Below are positions 28,536 to 40,032 of a stretch of DNA of 64,000 bases, piece after piece. Source of the DNA: Phyllobacteriaceae bacterium (GTDB taxonomy: Bacteria; Pseudomonadota; Alphaproteobacteria; Rhizobiales; Rhizobiaceae); contig JADJTR010000002.1 in NCBI GenBank assembly GCA_016711085.1, forward strand, positions 62,001 to 126,000, read 5' to 3'. Within the stretch, counting starts at the first letter, position 1; every line of letters starts with the position of its first letter. A model generated the notes under the pieces. That model saw nothing but the letters and a program-made list of their open reading frames with translations, made no database searches and was not told the origin of the DNA. Position numbers and translations under genes: made by a program.

Positions 28536-29368
28536 CCACGCGCATCGACGCCAAATTCGCCAAGCTCAAGGCCGAAGGACGGCCGGCGCTCGTTACCTAT
28601 TTCATGGGCGGCGACCCGGACTATGAGTCGTCCCTGCGCATCATGAAGGCGCTGCCGAAATCCGGCGCCGACGTGATCGAGCTCGGCATGCCGTTCTCCG
28701 ATCCGATGGCCGACGGGCCGGCGATCCAGGCGGCGGGGCTCAGGGCGCTGAAAGGCGGACAGACGCTGAAAAAGACGTTGGCGATGGCGACGGATTTCCG
28801 CCGCTCGGACGACACGACGCCGATCGTGCTGATGGGCTACTACAATCCGATCTATAAATACGGCGTCGACCGCTTCCTCGTCGATGCGCTCGCCGCCGGC
28901 ATCGACGGCCTCATCGTCGTCGACCTGCCGGCCGAGATGGACGACGAATTGTGCGCGCCGGCGCTGAAAGCCGGCCTCAATTTCATCCGCCTGACGACGC
29001 CGACCACCGACGACAGGCGCTTGCCGACCGTGCTCGTCAACACGTCCGGCTTTGTCTATTACGTGTCGATGACCGGCATCACCGGCTCGGCCCTGCCGGA
29101 CACCAGCAAGGTGGCGGTCGCGGTCAAGCGCATCAAGGCGAAGACCGATCTGCCGATCTGCGTCGGCTTCGGCGTCAAGACGGCCGAGCAGGCGCGAATC
29201 ATCGGCCAGGCGGCCGACGGCGTCGTCGTCGGCACGGCGATCGTCAATGCCGTGGCGAGCGTGCTCGGCAAGGACGGCAAGGCGACCGCCGACCCGGCCG
29301 AGGCGGTGGCCACCCTTGTCACCGGCTTGTCGCAGGGCGTGCGCGCGGCGCGGCTTGCGCCGGCCTGA
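28532..29368 (+). CDS. trpA: Tryptophan synthase alpha chain
   Basis: A 278-aa TIM barrel that cleaves indole-3-glycerol phosphate and passes indole to TrpB. It shows LVTYFMGGDPD, the catalytic Glu in IELGMPFSDPMADGP, YYNPI, the catalytic Asp in VVDLPAE, YVSMTGITG and VGFGVKTAEQA. The ATG at 28532 overlaps the stop of the arsC remnant (ATGA). Confidence 0.97.
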   Translation: MTTRIDAKFAKLKAEGRPALVTYFMGGDPDYESSLRIMKALPKSGADVIELGMPFSDPMADGPAIQAAGLRALKGGQTLKKTLAMATDFRRSDDTTPIVLMGYYNPIYKYGVDRFLVDALAAGIDGLIVVDLPAEMDDELCAPALKAGLNFIRLTTPTTDDRRLPTVLVNTSGFVYYVSMTGITGSALPDTSKVAVAVKRIKAKTDLPICVGFGVKTAEQARIIGQAADGVVVGTAIVNAVASVLGKDGKATADPAEAVATLVTGLSQGVRAARLAPA

Positions 29369-29409
29369 TCTTTGGACCATATCCAGCCTGACAGGCACGG
29401 AGTCCGGCG

Positions 29410-30279
29410 ATGAACTGGATCACCAATTACGTCCGCCCCAAAATCTCTTCGATGCTCGGCCGGCGCGACCTGCCCGAGAATTTGTGGATCAAATGCCCCG
29501 AGACGGGCGAGATGGTGTTCCACAAGGATCTGGAGAGCAATCAATGGGTCATCCCCTCGTCGGGCCATCACATGCGCATCACCGGCAAGGAGCGCCTCAG
29601 GGCGTTCTTCGACGGCGGCAAATACGAGGCGCTTGAAAACCCGAAAGTCGCCATCGATCCGCTGAAGTTCCGCGGCGAGAAGCGCTATGTCGACCGGCTG
29701 AAGGACTACAAGGCGCGCACCGGCCTCGACGACACCATCCTGTCGGCGACCGGCGACATCGAAGGCCTCGGCATCGTCGCCGTCGTGCAGGATTTCGCCT
29801 TCATGGGCGGTTCGCTCGGGCTCGCCGCCGGCGAGGCGATCATCAAGGCGTTCATGACGGCGATCGAGAAGAAACGACCGCTGGTGCTGTTCGCCGCCTC
29901 GGGCGGGGCGCGGATGCAGGAAGGCACGCTTTCGCTGATGCAACTGCCGCGCACAACGGTCGTGGTCGAGCGGCTGAAGGAAGCGGGCCTTCCCTACATC
30001 GTCGTGCTGACCAACCCGACCACCGGCGGCGTCACCGCCTCCTACGCCATGCTGGGCGACGTGCACATCGCCGAACCCGGCGCGCTCATCGGCTTCGCCG
30101 GCCCGCGCGTCATCGAGCAGACCATCCGCGAGAAGCTCCCCGAAGGCTTCCAGCGGGCCGAATATCTGATGGATCACGGCATGGTCGACATGGTGGTGTC
30201 GCGGCTCGACTTGAAGGAAACCATCGCCCGGCTGCTGAGGATCATGCTGAAACAGCCGGCTACGCCGGCGGCAGCCTGA
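29410..30279 (+). CDS. accD: Acetyl-CoA carboxylase carboxyltransferase subunit beta
   Basis: A 289-aa crotonase-fold subunit that, with AccA, transfers carboxyl from biotin to acetyl-CoA for fatty acid synthesis. The carboxyltransferase core has FMGGSLG, FAASGGARMQEG, TNPTTGGVTASYA and FAGPRVIEQT. The N-terminal ribbon that binds zinc in E. coli has only one of its four cysteines (WIKCPETGEMVFHKD), a known feature of rhizobial AccD. An accD-folC order is conserved. Confidence 0.97.
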   Translation: MNWITNYVRPKISSMLGRRDLPENLWIKCPETGEMVFHKDLESNQWVIPSSGHHMRITGKERLRAFFDGGKYEALENPKVAIDPLKFRGEKRYVDRLKDYKARTGLDDTILSATGDIEGLGIVAVVQDFAFMGGSLGLAAGEAIIKAFMTAIEKKRPLVLFAASGGARMQEGTLSLMQLPRTTVVVERLKEAGLPYIVVLTNPTTGGVTASYAMLGDVHIAEPGALIGFAGPRVIEQTIREKLPEGFQRAEYLMDHGMVDMVVSRLDLKETIARLLRIMLKQPATPAAA

Positions 30280-30284
30280 CGGGA

Positions 30285-31618
30285 ATGTCGTCGTCGCCAC
30301 GATCCGACGCCGCCATCGTGCGGCTCGAATCGGTGTTCCCGAAGGGCTTCGATCTTTCGCTCGAACGGATTTCCCGCCTGCTGGCGCGCCTCGGCGATCC
30401 GCATCGGCGCCTGCCGCCGGTCATTCACATCGCCGGCACCAACGGCAAGGGCTCGGCCTCGGCGTTCTGCCGGGCGTTGATCGAGGCGTCGGGCAAGACC
30501 GTCCATGTTCACACCTCGCCCCATCTGGTGAGTTGGCGCGAGCGTTTCCGGTTGGGCCGGCCCGGCGGCGGTCAATTGGTCGACGATCACACGCTCGCCA
30601 AGGCGATCGACCGCGTCGCCGAAGCCAATGGCGGCGAGACGATCACCGTCTTCGAAATCCTCACCGCCGTGATGTTCCTGCTGTTTTCGGAGCATCCCGC
30701 CGACGCGGCCATCGTCGAGGTCGGCCTCGGCGGCCGCTTCGACGCGACCAATGTGATGGCGCATCCCGCCGCAACGCTGGTCATGCCGGTGTCGCTCGAT
30801 CACGAGAAGCACCTTGGCGACAAGGTAGAAAAGATCGCCTTCGAGAAGGCGGGGATATTCAAACGCGGCGCGCCAGCCATCATCGGCCAGCAGCCCTTCG
30901 GAGCGGCGCGCGACGTACTCGTTTCGGCAGCGGCGCGTCTGGGCCTCGAACCGATCGTCTATGGCGAGGATTTCGTCGCTTACGAGGAACACGGCCGCCT
31001 CGTCGTCCAGGATGGCGATGGTCTGTTCGACCTGCCGCTGCCGCGCCTGCCGGGACGGCACCAATACGCCAACGCGGCCGCCGCGATCGCGGCGGTCAAG
31101 GCGGCGGGATCGACTTGACCGAGAAGATCGCCGCCACAGCGATGCAATCGGTGCAGTGGCCGGCGCGGCTGCAACGGCTGACAGAGGGAAGGCTGGTCGG
31201 CTTCGCCCCGAAGGGATCGGAAATCTGGCTCGACGGCGGCCACAATCCCGGCGCCGGTGTCGCCATCGCCGAGGCGCTGGCCGAACTGGAGGACCGCGCG
31301 CCGCGTCCGCTGGTGCTCGTCGCCGGCATGATCGACACCAAGGACCAGCGCGGCTTTTTCGACGCGTTCGCCGGCATGGCGCGGCGTGTCTACACCGTGC
31401 CGGTATCATCCAGCGCCTCGGGCGTGCCGGCCGACCTGCTGGCGGCGCACGCCGGCGAAGCGGGGCTTGCCGCCGAGCCGCTATCCTCGGTCGAAAGCGC
31501 CCTGCGCCTCATCGGCGAGACCTGGGGTGCGGAGAAAACGCCGCCGCGCATCCTGATTTGCGGCTCGCTCTACCTCGCCGGCGAAGTGCTGGCGCTGAAC
31601 GGCACGGAGCCGCAATGA
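30285..31618 (+). CDS. folC: Folylpolyglutamate/dihydrofolate synthase, frameshifted
   Basis: FolC adds glutamate to dihydropteroate or folates. The first frame (30285-31118) carries VIHIAGTNGKGS (P-loop), HTSPHLVSWRERF, VEVGLGGRFDATN and the central domain, then hits a stop after KAAGST. The rest of the protein continues one frame over from LTEKI to 31618, with WLDGGHNPGAG and an ICGSLYLAGEV end. A missing G in the run at 31106-31108 restores KAAGIDLTEK. Total length is then about 444 aa, normal for the family. The stop overlaps the next gene. Confidence 0.95.
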
Positions 31619-32220
31619 CCTGGATCGCCACGATTGACTACCGCAACTCAAGCGGCCGGTTGCGCCAGCTCTATGATCGCATCAAGGGACCGGGCGACGC
31701 CGTCGACAACATCATGATGGCGCATTCCCTGCGTCCGCACACGATGGACGGCCATATGGCGCTCTACAAGAATGCCCTGCACCACGGCGCCAACACGCTG
31801 CCGAAATGGTTTCTGGAAGCGCTCGGCGTACTTGTCAGCCTGATCAACAGGTGCGGCTATTGTGTCGATCACCATTTCGCCGGCCTGGGCAGGCTGCTCG
31901 GGGACGACGAAAAGGCGCAGGCAATGCGCAAGGCGCTCGATTCGGGACGGTTCGCCGGTGTTTTCGACAGACGCGAAACGGAAGCGCTACATTACGCAAC
32001 CAAACTGACGACCGGGCCGGCGAAAATCACCGAATCCGACATCCGCGCCCTGCGCGAAGCCGGATTCGACGACGGCCAGATCCTCGAAATCAACCAGGTT
32101 GTCGCCTATTTCGCCTACGCCAATCGCACCGTTCTCGGCCTCGGCGTCACCACCGACGGCGACATTCTCGGCCTGTCGCCGGGCAATCCGGCCAATCCCG
32201 ACGATTGGGCGCACGGTTGA
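31615..32220 (+). CDS. AhpD-like peroxidase-related protein (carboxymuconolactone decarboxylase family)
   Basis: A 201-aa all-helical protein with the CxxC-His motif of AhpD-like enzymes (INRCGYCVDHH, around residues 79-89), which gives thiol-based peroxidase or redox activity. The C-terminal half resembles the uncharacterised peroxidase-related family (EINQVVAYFAYANRT). The physiological substrate is unknown. It is coupled to folC by a 4-bp overlap and ends at a bidirectional terminator shared with trxA. Confidence 0.9.
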   Translation: MTWIATIDYRNSSGRLRQLYDRIKGPGDAVDNIMMAHSLRPHTMDGHMALYKNALHHGANTLPKWFLEALGVLVSLINRCGYCVDHHFAGLGRLLGDDEKAQAMRKALDSGRFAGVFDRRETEALHYATKLTTGPAKITESDIRALREAGFDDGQILEINQVVAYFAYANRTVLGLGVTTDGDILGLSPGNPANPDDWAHG

Positions 32221-32248
32221 AAAAGTCCGGCGCGACGGCCGGACTTTT
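32221..32248. terminator. Bidirectional rho-independent terminator
   Basis: AAAAGTCCGGC at 32221-32231 pairs perfectly with GCCGGACTTTT at 32238-32248 around a six-base loop. The A and T tracts flank the stem on both sides, so it can end transcripts from the AhpD-like gene (plus) and trxA (minus), which converge here. Confidence 0.9.
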
Positions 32249-32267
32249 ATTCAGGCGATGCGGAAGA

Positions 32268-32591
32268 TCAGGCGCTGGCGGCGCTGAACCAGTTGGCGAG
32301 CGCGGTCTTGGGCAGCGCGCCGATCTTGGAGTCGGCCAACTGGCCACCCTTGAACATCATCAGTGTCGGGATCGAGCGCACGCCGAACTGGGCGGCGAGC
32401 TCCGGATTTTCGTCGACATTGAGCTTGGCGACCTTGACCTTGCCGGCATATTCGCCGGACAATTCCTCAAGCGCCGGGCCGATCATGCGGCAGGGGCCGC
32501 ACCATTCGGCCCAGAAATCGACAACCACCGGCTCCTTGGACTGGAGCACCTGGACCTGAAAATTGCTGCGATCGACCTTCACGGTGGCCAT
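32268..32591 (-). CDS. trxA: Thioredoxin
   Basis: A 107-aa thioredoxin with the WCGPC active site in DFWAEWCGPCRM, the cis-proline in SIPTLMMF and a normal length. It reduces disulfides in the cytosol with thioredoxin reductase. The start at 32591 gives the standard N-terminus. It is downstream of addA, a conserved neighbourhood in Hyphomicrobiales. Confidence 0.98.
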   Translation of the reverse strand: MATVKVDRSNFQVQVLQSKEPVVVDFWAEWCGPCRMIGPALEELSGEYAGKVKVAKLNVDENPELAAQFGVRSIPTLMMFKGGQLADSKIGALPKTALANWFSAASA

Positions 32592-32651
32592 GGCGCGTAT
32601 CCTTTCGACATATTTGCGTTGCGGCATATGTGGGCGTTTCGATCGCGTTCG

Positions 32652-35600
32652 TCAAGGCGCGGCGAGCGCCGCATCGAGGCGAGCCAGCGCTTCATCCATC
32701 CGGGCGGCCGGAACCTCGTGCAAAACCGGGCTTTCGACGAAAAGCAGGGCGGCGCGAATCGCCGTTCGCGGGTCGATGGCTGACAGCAAGGCGCGGTAAA
32801 GCGCCAATTGCGCGACATGCGATTCGGCCATATCGGCGCTCGAAACCGGCGCGCGGCCGGTCTTGAAATCGACGATGAGAATCTCCCTTCCCATGACAAG
32901 ACGATCAATCTTGCCGGCGATCATGCGGTCCTGCCCGCCCAGCCTCAACACCCCCTGGAGGGCGACCTCGGCGCGCGAACCGGGCGCGAAAACCGGCGCA
33001 AACGCCGGATCGGAGAGCGTCTTCAGCACCGCGTCGCGGGCGCGCGCCGCTTCTCCCGCCGGCCAGTCGACGGCTGCGCGGGCAAGCCAGGCGTCGGCCG
33101 CCGAGGCGCGTCTGGTCGCATCCATTCCGGCGAGAACCTGCAACATGCGGTGCATCGCCTGACCGCGCCTGATGGCGAAAGCCGGTTCGCCGACGGGGGA
33201 AAAAACCGGTGAACGGGTTGGAGGCGGATCGCCCGTTTCGGTGAGCAGCACCGCGCCGGACGGTGAAAACGGGCGCGGTGGGCGGGGTTCCGCCGCAAGC
33301 GGGCGTGTCAGGAAATCGGGCAACGCCGTCGGCGCCGCTTCGCGTTCTCCATCTTCCTGCCGCGCCAGAGGGTCGGGCGCGACCGACAGGGCGAAACGGC
33401 GCACCTCCATGTCCAGCGCCGGGTTCCGGATTGTTTCGACCCTTGCGCCAAGGCGATCGAAAGCCTGCGACGCCAAATCGTGCCAGCGCGCTTCTTTTTC
33501 GCTTTTGCCGTGATAGCCGCAGACGATCAGGCGATCCTCGGCCCGCGTCAGACCGACATAGAGCAGGCGGCGATATTCCTCGGCGGCGGCGAGGCGGCGT
33601 TCATCCTCACGCTGGCGCCGCCAAGTGTTTTGCGTTTCCTTGCCGGAGCGCCAGATAAATCCTTCGCCACGCCAGTTTCCGCCTTGGGAATTGAACCTCA
33701 TCAGTGTCGGCAAATGGCCGCCATGGGTCGGCGCGCCGCCCGAGTCGACGAGAAACACCACCGGCGCCTCCAGTCCCTTGGCCGCGTGGACGGTCATGAT
33801 GCGCAGCTCATCGCGGCTTCCCGCAGCTTCGCGTTTGATTTCGGGGGCGGACGATTCAAGCGCGGCAAGGAATGCCTCCAACCCGCTGCTCCCGGTTTTC
33901 TCGAAGGCGAGCGCATAACCGAGGAATTCGTCGAGGATCTCGGATGCCTCGGGGCCGAGGCGCGCCTGCATGGCCCGGCGAACGCCATCGCGCCCGAGGA
34001 TGGCGGAAAAAAACTCGAAAGGCGGCTTCGCGTCGACCTCGGCGCGCCAGCGGGCCAGCCGCTCGGCAATGCCGGACGAGACAGGATCGCCGGCCGCGTT
34101 GTGCTTCACGGCGGCGAGAAGGGTGGCATTTCCGCGTCCCGCGGCGAGCATTTCCACGGCCAGGTCGTCAAGACCGAAAACCGGGCTTTTCAGTACCGCG
34201 GCCAAAGACAGATCGTCCTGCGGCTGAAGGCAGACCCGTCCGAGCGCGATCATATCCTTGACGGCGATATGATCGGTCAGGCGCAAGCGGTCGGCGCCGG
34301 CGGCCGCTATCGCCGGGTTCTCCAGCTCCTTCAGTGCGCGGGCCAGCGCGTGCATGAAGCGGTCGCGTTTGCGCACCAGTACGATGATGTCGCGCGGCCG
34401 CATCGCCCGCGCAACACCAGCCTTGCCCTCGATCGCCGCGCCGTCGCGGATCCAGCCATGGACTGTGCGAGCGATCGCCTGCGCCAGCTGGACCGCCGGG
34501 GCTTTGGCGTGGTCGATGGCCTGCCGCCAATCCTCCGGCTCCTCGATTTCGGGTGCGCCGAGCGACGGCCAGAGTTCTACCGAGCCGGGCGCGCCGATGC
34601 GCACCGATTTGTGCACGAGCGGTGCGGCGTCGCGCGTCAGGCCTTCTCTCGCCTGTGCATCGCGGAAGACCTCATCGACAAAATCGAGAACCTCCTCGGT
34701 CGAACGAAAGGACTGGCGCAGTTCGACCGGCTCCAAGGGCCTTCCCGCTTCGGCGGCGCGACGGCGATAGGCGTCCCGCTCCAGCGAAAAGGACGCCGGA
34801 TCGGCGCCCTGGAACGAATAGATCGACTGCTTCTCGTCGCCCACGGCGAACAAGGTGCGATTGACATCGCTGCGGGCGCCAACTCCGGCGAAAAATTCGG
34901 CGACGACGCCTGCGATGATTTTCCACTGCGCCGGGCTGGTGTCCTGGGCCTCATCGACGAGCAGGTGGTCAATACCCTTGTCGAGCTTGTACTGCACCCA
35001 TTGGGCGGCGTCGTCGCGCGCGAGCAGCGCCAGCGTGCGCTGGATGAGGTCGTTGAAATCGAGCAGGCCGCGGCCCGATTTCAGGCGCTCGTAGCGTTCG
35101 AGCAGCGCGTCGGCGAGAGTCAAGGCCGCGACCGTGTCCTCGACCATGGCGAGCGTCGCGATGCGGTCGGCGGCGGCAAGCACGGACTCCGCCGCCCTCT
35201 GCAGCGCGGCCCGCAACCCCGGCAGGCGGTTTTCCAGTTTCGCGGCGACAAATGTATCGGTTTGCGCGCGCGGCATGCCCTTTTCGGTGCACAGCGCCGA
35301 TTTGGCCCGATCGAGCCGCTTTTCCGGATCTCCGGCGGCCAACGCCGCCTTCATTGCCGGCGCAAAGTGCTTGCCGACATTGCCGGCGCCGGTTGCCTCG
35401 GCCTGGGCGATGATCTCGCCAATGAAATCCGCGCCGAGACCGGGTAACGGCCAGGCGGCCCGCGCCATGGCGGCGGAATCCATGCCCGGCGCAAAGCCGA
35501 ACTCATCGAAAATCGCGGTCCACGCGCCGTCGCCGCCGATTTCGGCGTTGAACGCTTTCAGCCCGTCGCGATTGGCGACGATGGCGGAAAGCAATTGGTC

Positions 35601-36187
35601 GGCTTCGATTCGCCGACCCGGTCGAGTATCCGGGTGAACGCCGCCGACAGCGCCGGCCGGCGCGGATCGTCCAGACCGCAAAGCAACGCGCGCCGCGCTT
35701 CGGCGAGCAGGGCCGATTCGGCCCCTGAATCGGTCAACTCGAAATGCCCGGCGATGTTGGCTTCGAGCGGAAAACGTTTGAGGATCGCCTCGCAGAAGGC
35801 GTGGATGGTCTGGATTTTGAGCCCGCCCGGCGTTTCGAGCGCGCGGGCGAACAATTGCCGCGCCCGCGAAAGTTCGGCCTTCCTCGGGGCCCGGCCTTCG
35901 ATGGCGGAGATGCCGCGCGCCAATTCGGCATCGCCGGCCGTCGCCCACGCTCCGAGAATACGGAAAATGCGGGTCTTCATCTCGCCCGCCGCCGCCTTGG
36001 TGTAGGTCAGGCAAAGGATTTTCGACGGCTCCGCGCCTGCCAGCAAGAGGCGCACGACCCGCCCGGCGAGGACATGGGTCTTGCCCGATCCGGCGTGGGC
36101 AGAAACCCAGGCCGAGCGGTCCGGATCGGCGGCAAGCGCCTGACGGGCAACGGTCTCATCGAGGATGAACAGGGGCCGCGGCGTCAT
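32652..36187 (-). CDS. addA: AddA helicase-nuclease subunit, frameshifted
   Basis: AddA is the UvrD-like helicase/nuclease that processes double-strand breaks with AddB. The N-terminal frame shows the Walker A AHAGSGKTHVL and LTYTKAAAGEM, then fails after DRVGES. The remainder runs one frame over from EADQLL to the stop at 32652, with VDEAQDTSP, VGDEKQSIYSFQGA, IMTVHAAKGLEAPVV, and the C-terminal RecB-type nuclease GKIDRLV and DFKTG. A missing A near 35609 restores GEIEADQL. Restored length is about 1178 aa. The start overlaps addB by 4 bp. Confidence 0.95.
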
Positions 36188-39100
36188 GACGGATCGGCCT
36201 CGCCGCCCGGTTCGTCGCCGCCAGCCGACCATTCGAGCACGCGGGCAAGATGGTCGTAGTCGCCTTCGACATCGCGTTCGCGCAACGGCAGGACGCGCGA
36301 GCGATAGCCGTTGCTTTCGACGGCGAACCAGTCGAGCAATTCGGTCAGACGGGCCCAGGCCTCTTCGCCCAGAGCCACGGCCGACTTTTCCGATCGCTCC
36401 TTGCCACCGCCGGCCGAAAGGATCGATTCCTGTTCGACCGCGCCATCGGCCCTGAGGCGCACATGCGCCAGTTCGACGGGCCGGCGCGGACCGATGCCGG
36501 AAAATGCGCCGCGCGCCAGCAACGCCGCTTCGAGCGCCAGTTGCGGCGCGATCAAGGTGTGCGCCTGTTTTTTCGATGGCGTCGACCCGGTCTTGAAATC
36601 AAGGATTTCGGCCGAACCGTCGCTGTGAATGTCGATTCGGTCGGCGCGGCCCGACAACGAGACGCCGGTCGATCCGACCAATGCGGGCGTCGCCGCCTCT
36701 TCGGCGCAACGCCTCGCCACGTTCCGTTCCCGATCCCAGGCGATGATGTTTCGCGCCGTGCGAACGAAACGCGGCCACCAGGCAACCTCGACATCGCGGG
36801 GCAACGCCATGGCGTCGAAGGCGGCGCGGCCAACCGCCATCAGTTGGGCCAGCGCGTCCGGCGCCGCCGGATCGATTTCGGCCTCGACAAAACCGGCGAG
36901 GATGTCGTGCAGCAATGTGCCGCGTTCGGCCGCGCCGGGATCGCGGGCCAGAGGCTCGAGCCGATGAAGCCCGAGAACCCGCCGGGCATAGACGGCATAG
37001 GGGTCGCGGCGCAGCGTCTCCACCTCGGTGACGGTAAACCGCTTCGGCCGCAGCGCCAGCGGCGGCGACGGTTGCGGGCGGGGCGCGAAATCGCGACGCG
37101 GCGAATCGTCGAGCGCGGCGGCCAACGCCAGATAGCGTCCGCCGCAGGCGCGAAGCGGCGCCATCGCGTTCGCGCCGAGATAGGCGAACAGGCGTTCGAG
37201 CCAGCGCGAAGCGACGGCCGGCGCATCGCCGGCGCGGGCCGAGCGGGTCAACACCAGGCGCGGCGCGCCCGCCGCCATGACAAAATCATGGGCCGACTGT
37301 CCGATCTGGCGCTCGGGCGGATCGAGCGCCAGTTCGGCCTTCATCATTCGCGACAGGAATTGCCCCGGTTCGGGCTGGCGCGGCCAAACGCCCTCGTTGA
37401 GGCCGCCCATCACCAACGTGTCGACGGACTGCAGGCGGGCTTCAGGCGCTCCCCAAAGAAAGACACGGCGCGACGCCGCGGCTTTCGGTTTCACCGTCAG
37501 GGACGAACAGAGCGCGCCGATCACATCGGGCGCCTCCGCCGGATCGAAATCGATTTCGGTTTCGCTGGCGATCAGGTTGCGCAGGAGTTCGGCCAACGCT
37601 TCACCGGACTCGCCGCCATAGAGGCGAGACAGCGAACCGTCAGGGCCGGCGGCAAGCGTCTCCAGCGCCACACCAAGGCTCCGCGCCAGAAGGCGAAGGT
37701 CGATCTTCGCGGCATTCCGCAGTTCAGCCAGCGGCGCGACCCGGGTGTGGACGGCGCGGGCGAGGGTCGCAGCGGCGGCGAGGTCGTCGGAAGAAAGCCG
37801 GCCGACCCACAGAGGTGGACGCCCGGCGGTTTCCGCCGCGGCCAACCGCTCGGCGAGGAGTTCCGGCAACGCCGCAATATCCGGCCGACCCGACCCGCCA
37901 CGCAAGGCTACAAGTTCAAAGGTTTCCGCGGCATGGCGGGCCTCGGCGCGGGCGAATCCGGCGCACAGCAACGGGTGCTTCAGCACGGAAAGGACGGTGA
38001 CCGGATCGCCCGGGCGAAACGCCGCCGTTAGAAGACCGGCGACCAGCGAGCCTGGCGGCGTGGCGGCAAAGGGCGTGCCTCCCGAATCATCGGCGACAAC
38101 GCCGAAACGCAGCAATTCCGCCGCCACACGACGCGCCAGCCCACGGTCAGGCGTCACGAGGGCCGCATCATGCGCCGGGTTTTCGATGGCTTCGCGCAGC
38201 GCGATGGCGATGGCGAGCGCTTCGTCGCGCTCATTGGCGGCCTCGATGAATGCGACATTGGCGAAAGCGGCGGCGATTGTCGATTCTGAAAGGCCGCCGC
38301 GCCGATCCGGCCAAAGGTCGGTCAACGCCGCCGGAGAGAGTGCGTCGGCAATGATGGCGGCGCGCGACGCAAGCGGCGCGGCAACCGCTCCGAGGGCGAC
38401 AACATCCGCCACCGTCGCGCCCATATATCCGAGCAATTTGACCATGCCGAATTGGGGATGCCCGAAAATGGTCGGATCGCCGATTTCGTTCCCCAGCGCC
38501 GAGCGGGTCGCGGCGTCCATGGCCAAGTCGAAACCGGGCAGGACCACGGCGCCTCGCGGCAGGAAGGCGATGGTTTTCAACAGCTCCGCGGTCGCCGGAA
38601 TCGAGCCGGTCGAGCCGGCGGCGATCACCGGAGTCGACGGCGGGTTGGCGGCAAGGCGCGCCGCCTCGGCGCGAATGGCGGCGGTGCGGAAACGCGCCGG
38701 GATTGGACAGGCGGCACTGTTTCAGGAAATCCGGCCAGGCCTTGGTGACGATGCGAAGGAATTCGAGCGTCACTTCCCACCAGCCGGCGAGCTGACCGGT
38801 GGCGAGCGCATCCATTCGCTCCCAGGAGGCCTCGGCGGCTTCAACCTCGTCGATCAGGCGGGAAAGATCGTCGGCCAGCCACAAGGCATCGGCCATCGTC
38901 GCCGGCACGACGACGCCTTCGGCGAATTTCGCCGCGATGTGGCCGGGCAGGCGCTGCTTCCAGGCATGGACAAGCGGGGCAAGGCGCAAGCGGCGTTCAA
39001 GCGGATCGACCGGCGGATCGAGGGAATCGTCGGCACTGGCGTCGAACCAGCCGAGGTCCTCGTCGAATTCGCCAAGCGGCCTGATCGAAGGCAGCAATGC

Positions 39101-39310
39101 GGCCCCCGCGCCGTCGCGTCCGGCGAACGCGGCGCGCAATTGGCGCGCGGCGCGGCGCGTCGGGACATAGATGACGGCATCGGCGAGCGCCAACGGATCG
39201 GCAGCCGCCGGAAATCCGTCGATCAGGCGGCGGTCGAGCAGCGCGTCGGCCAGGGTCGGCAGAAACGGCGCGCCGGGCGGGATGGCGAACAGCCGCGGCG
39301 CGCGCGTCAT
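36184..39310 (-). CDS. addB: AddB exonuclease subunit, frameshifted
   Basis: AddB is the partner of AddA: an inactivated helicase-like protein with a C-terminal nuclease domain (SGRADRID, EILDFKTGSTPSKKQ). The first frame (MTRAPRLFAIPPG ... DFLKQCRLSNP) breaks near 38696-38702, where one G/C base too many appears in CGCGCCGGG. The second frame carries the rest to 36184. Restored length is about 1041 aa, as expected. It is coupled on both sides: murU overlaps its start and addA its stop. Confidence 0.95.
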
Positions 39311-40032
39311 CCGCGCCCGCCTTCCGCCTCCGCTATCGCGGCTTCGGCAGCGGGAATGGCGGCGGGCGTGCCCACCGTGATCCAGCGCCCGCCCATGGCG
39401 AGGCCGAACATGCGGCCGGTTTCGATGGCATGGCGAAACAGGGGAATGACCGAAGATTTGCCGGGCGACACGCCGGCGAACACACGGGGATGGACGATGT
39501 AGACGCCGGCATAGATCAATCCGTCCGGCGCGTTCTTCCCCCACGCGACGCGTCCGTCGTCGCCAAGGCGAAAATCCGCCCCGCCCTCGTGGCCGGTCGC
39601 CTGGGCGAAGGAGGCGAGCATCAACAGGAAATCCATGCGCCGATCATCCCACGCCGCGGCCAGGCGCGCCAGATTGGCATCGCGGTCGTCGATCCAGAAT
39701 GTGTCGGCATTCAACACGAAAAAAGGGTCGGGTCCGAGCTGCGGCAACGCCTTGACGATGCCGCCCGCCGAATCGAGAAGGTCGTCGCGTTCGTCGGAGA
39801 TGGCGATGCGAGGGGCGCGGCGGTCGCTGACGTGCTCGACGATGAGTTCGGGCAGCCAGTGGACATTGACCACCGCTTTTTCCACGCCCGCCTCGGCCAA
39901 CGCATCGAGCCCGCGATCGAGCAGGGTGCGTCCGGCGACCGTCACCAGCGGCTTCGGAATGCGGTCGGTGATCGGCCGCATGCGCGTGCCGAGGCCGGCG
40001 GCGAGCACCATCGCGGTTTTCGGCGCGCTCAA
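39307..40032 (-). CDS. murU: MurU-like sugar-1-phosphate nucleotidyltransferase
   Basis: A 241-aa nucleotidyltransferase with the signature LAAGLGTRMRPITDRIPKP at the N-terminus, the metal-binding VLNADTFW, and a short C-terminus. In Pseudomonas MurU makes UDP-MurNAc from MurNAc-1-phosphate, bypassing fosfomycin-sensitive MurA. Here it overlaps by 4 bp a gene whose second domain resembles AmgK, which makes that phosphate. So the pair probably recycles wall sugars. The symbol is assigned by context and similarity. Confidence 0.85.
   Translation of the reverse strand: MSAPKTAMVLAAGLGTRMRPITDRIPKPLVTVAGRTLLDRGLDALAEAGVEKAVVNVHWLPELIVEHVSDRRAPRIAISDERDDLLDSAGGIVKALPQLGPDPFFVLNADTFWIDDRDANLARLAAAWDDRRMDFLLMLASFAQATGHEGGADFRLGDDGRVAWGKNAPDGLIYAGVYIVHPRVFAGVSPGKSSVIPLFRHAIETGRMFGLAMGGRWITVGTPAAIPAAEAAIAEAEGGRG

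Noticed and set aside
29410..30279. Defective AccD because the zinc ribbon lacks cysteines
   Set aside because: Loss of the zinc-binding cysteines is normal in rhizobial AccD. The carboxyltransferase core is complete.
33480..35447. 655-codon open frame opposite addA
   Set aside because: A product of high GC content on the strand opposite addA. The translation has no domain-like pattern and addA is unambiguous.
36250..38031. 593-codon open frame opposite addB
   Set aside because: Antisense shadow of a GC-rich gene, with Arg/Gly/Gln-rich composition and no recognisable motif.
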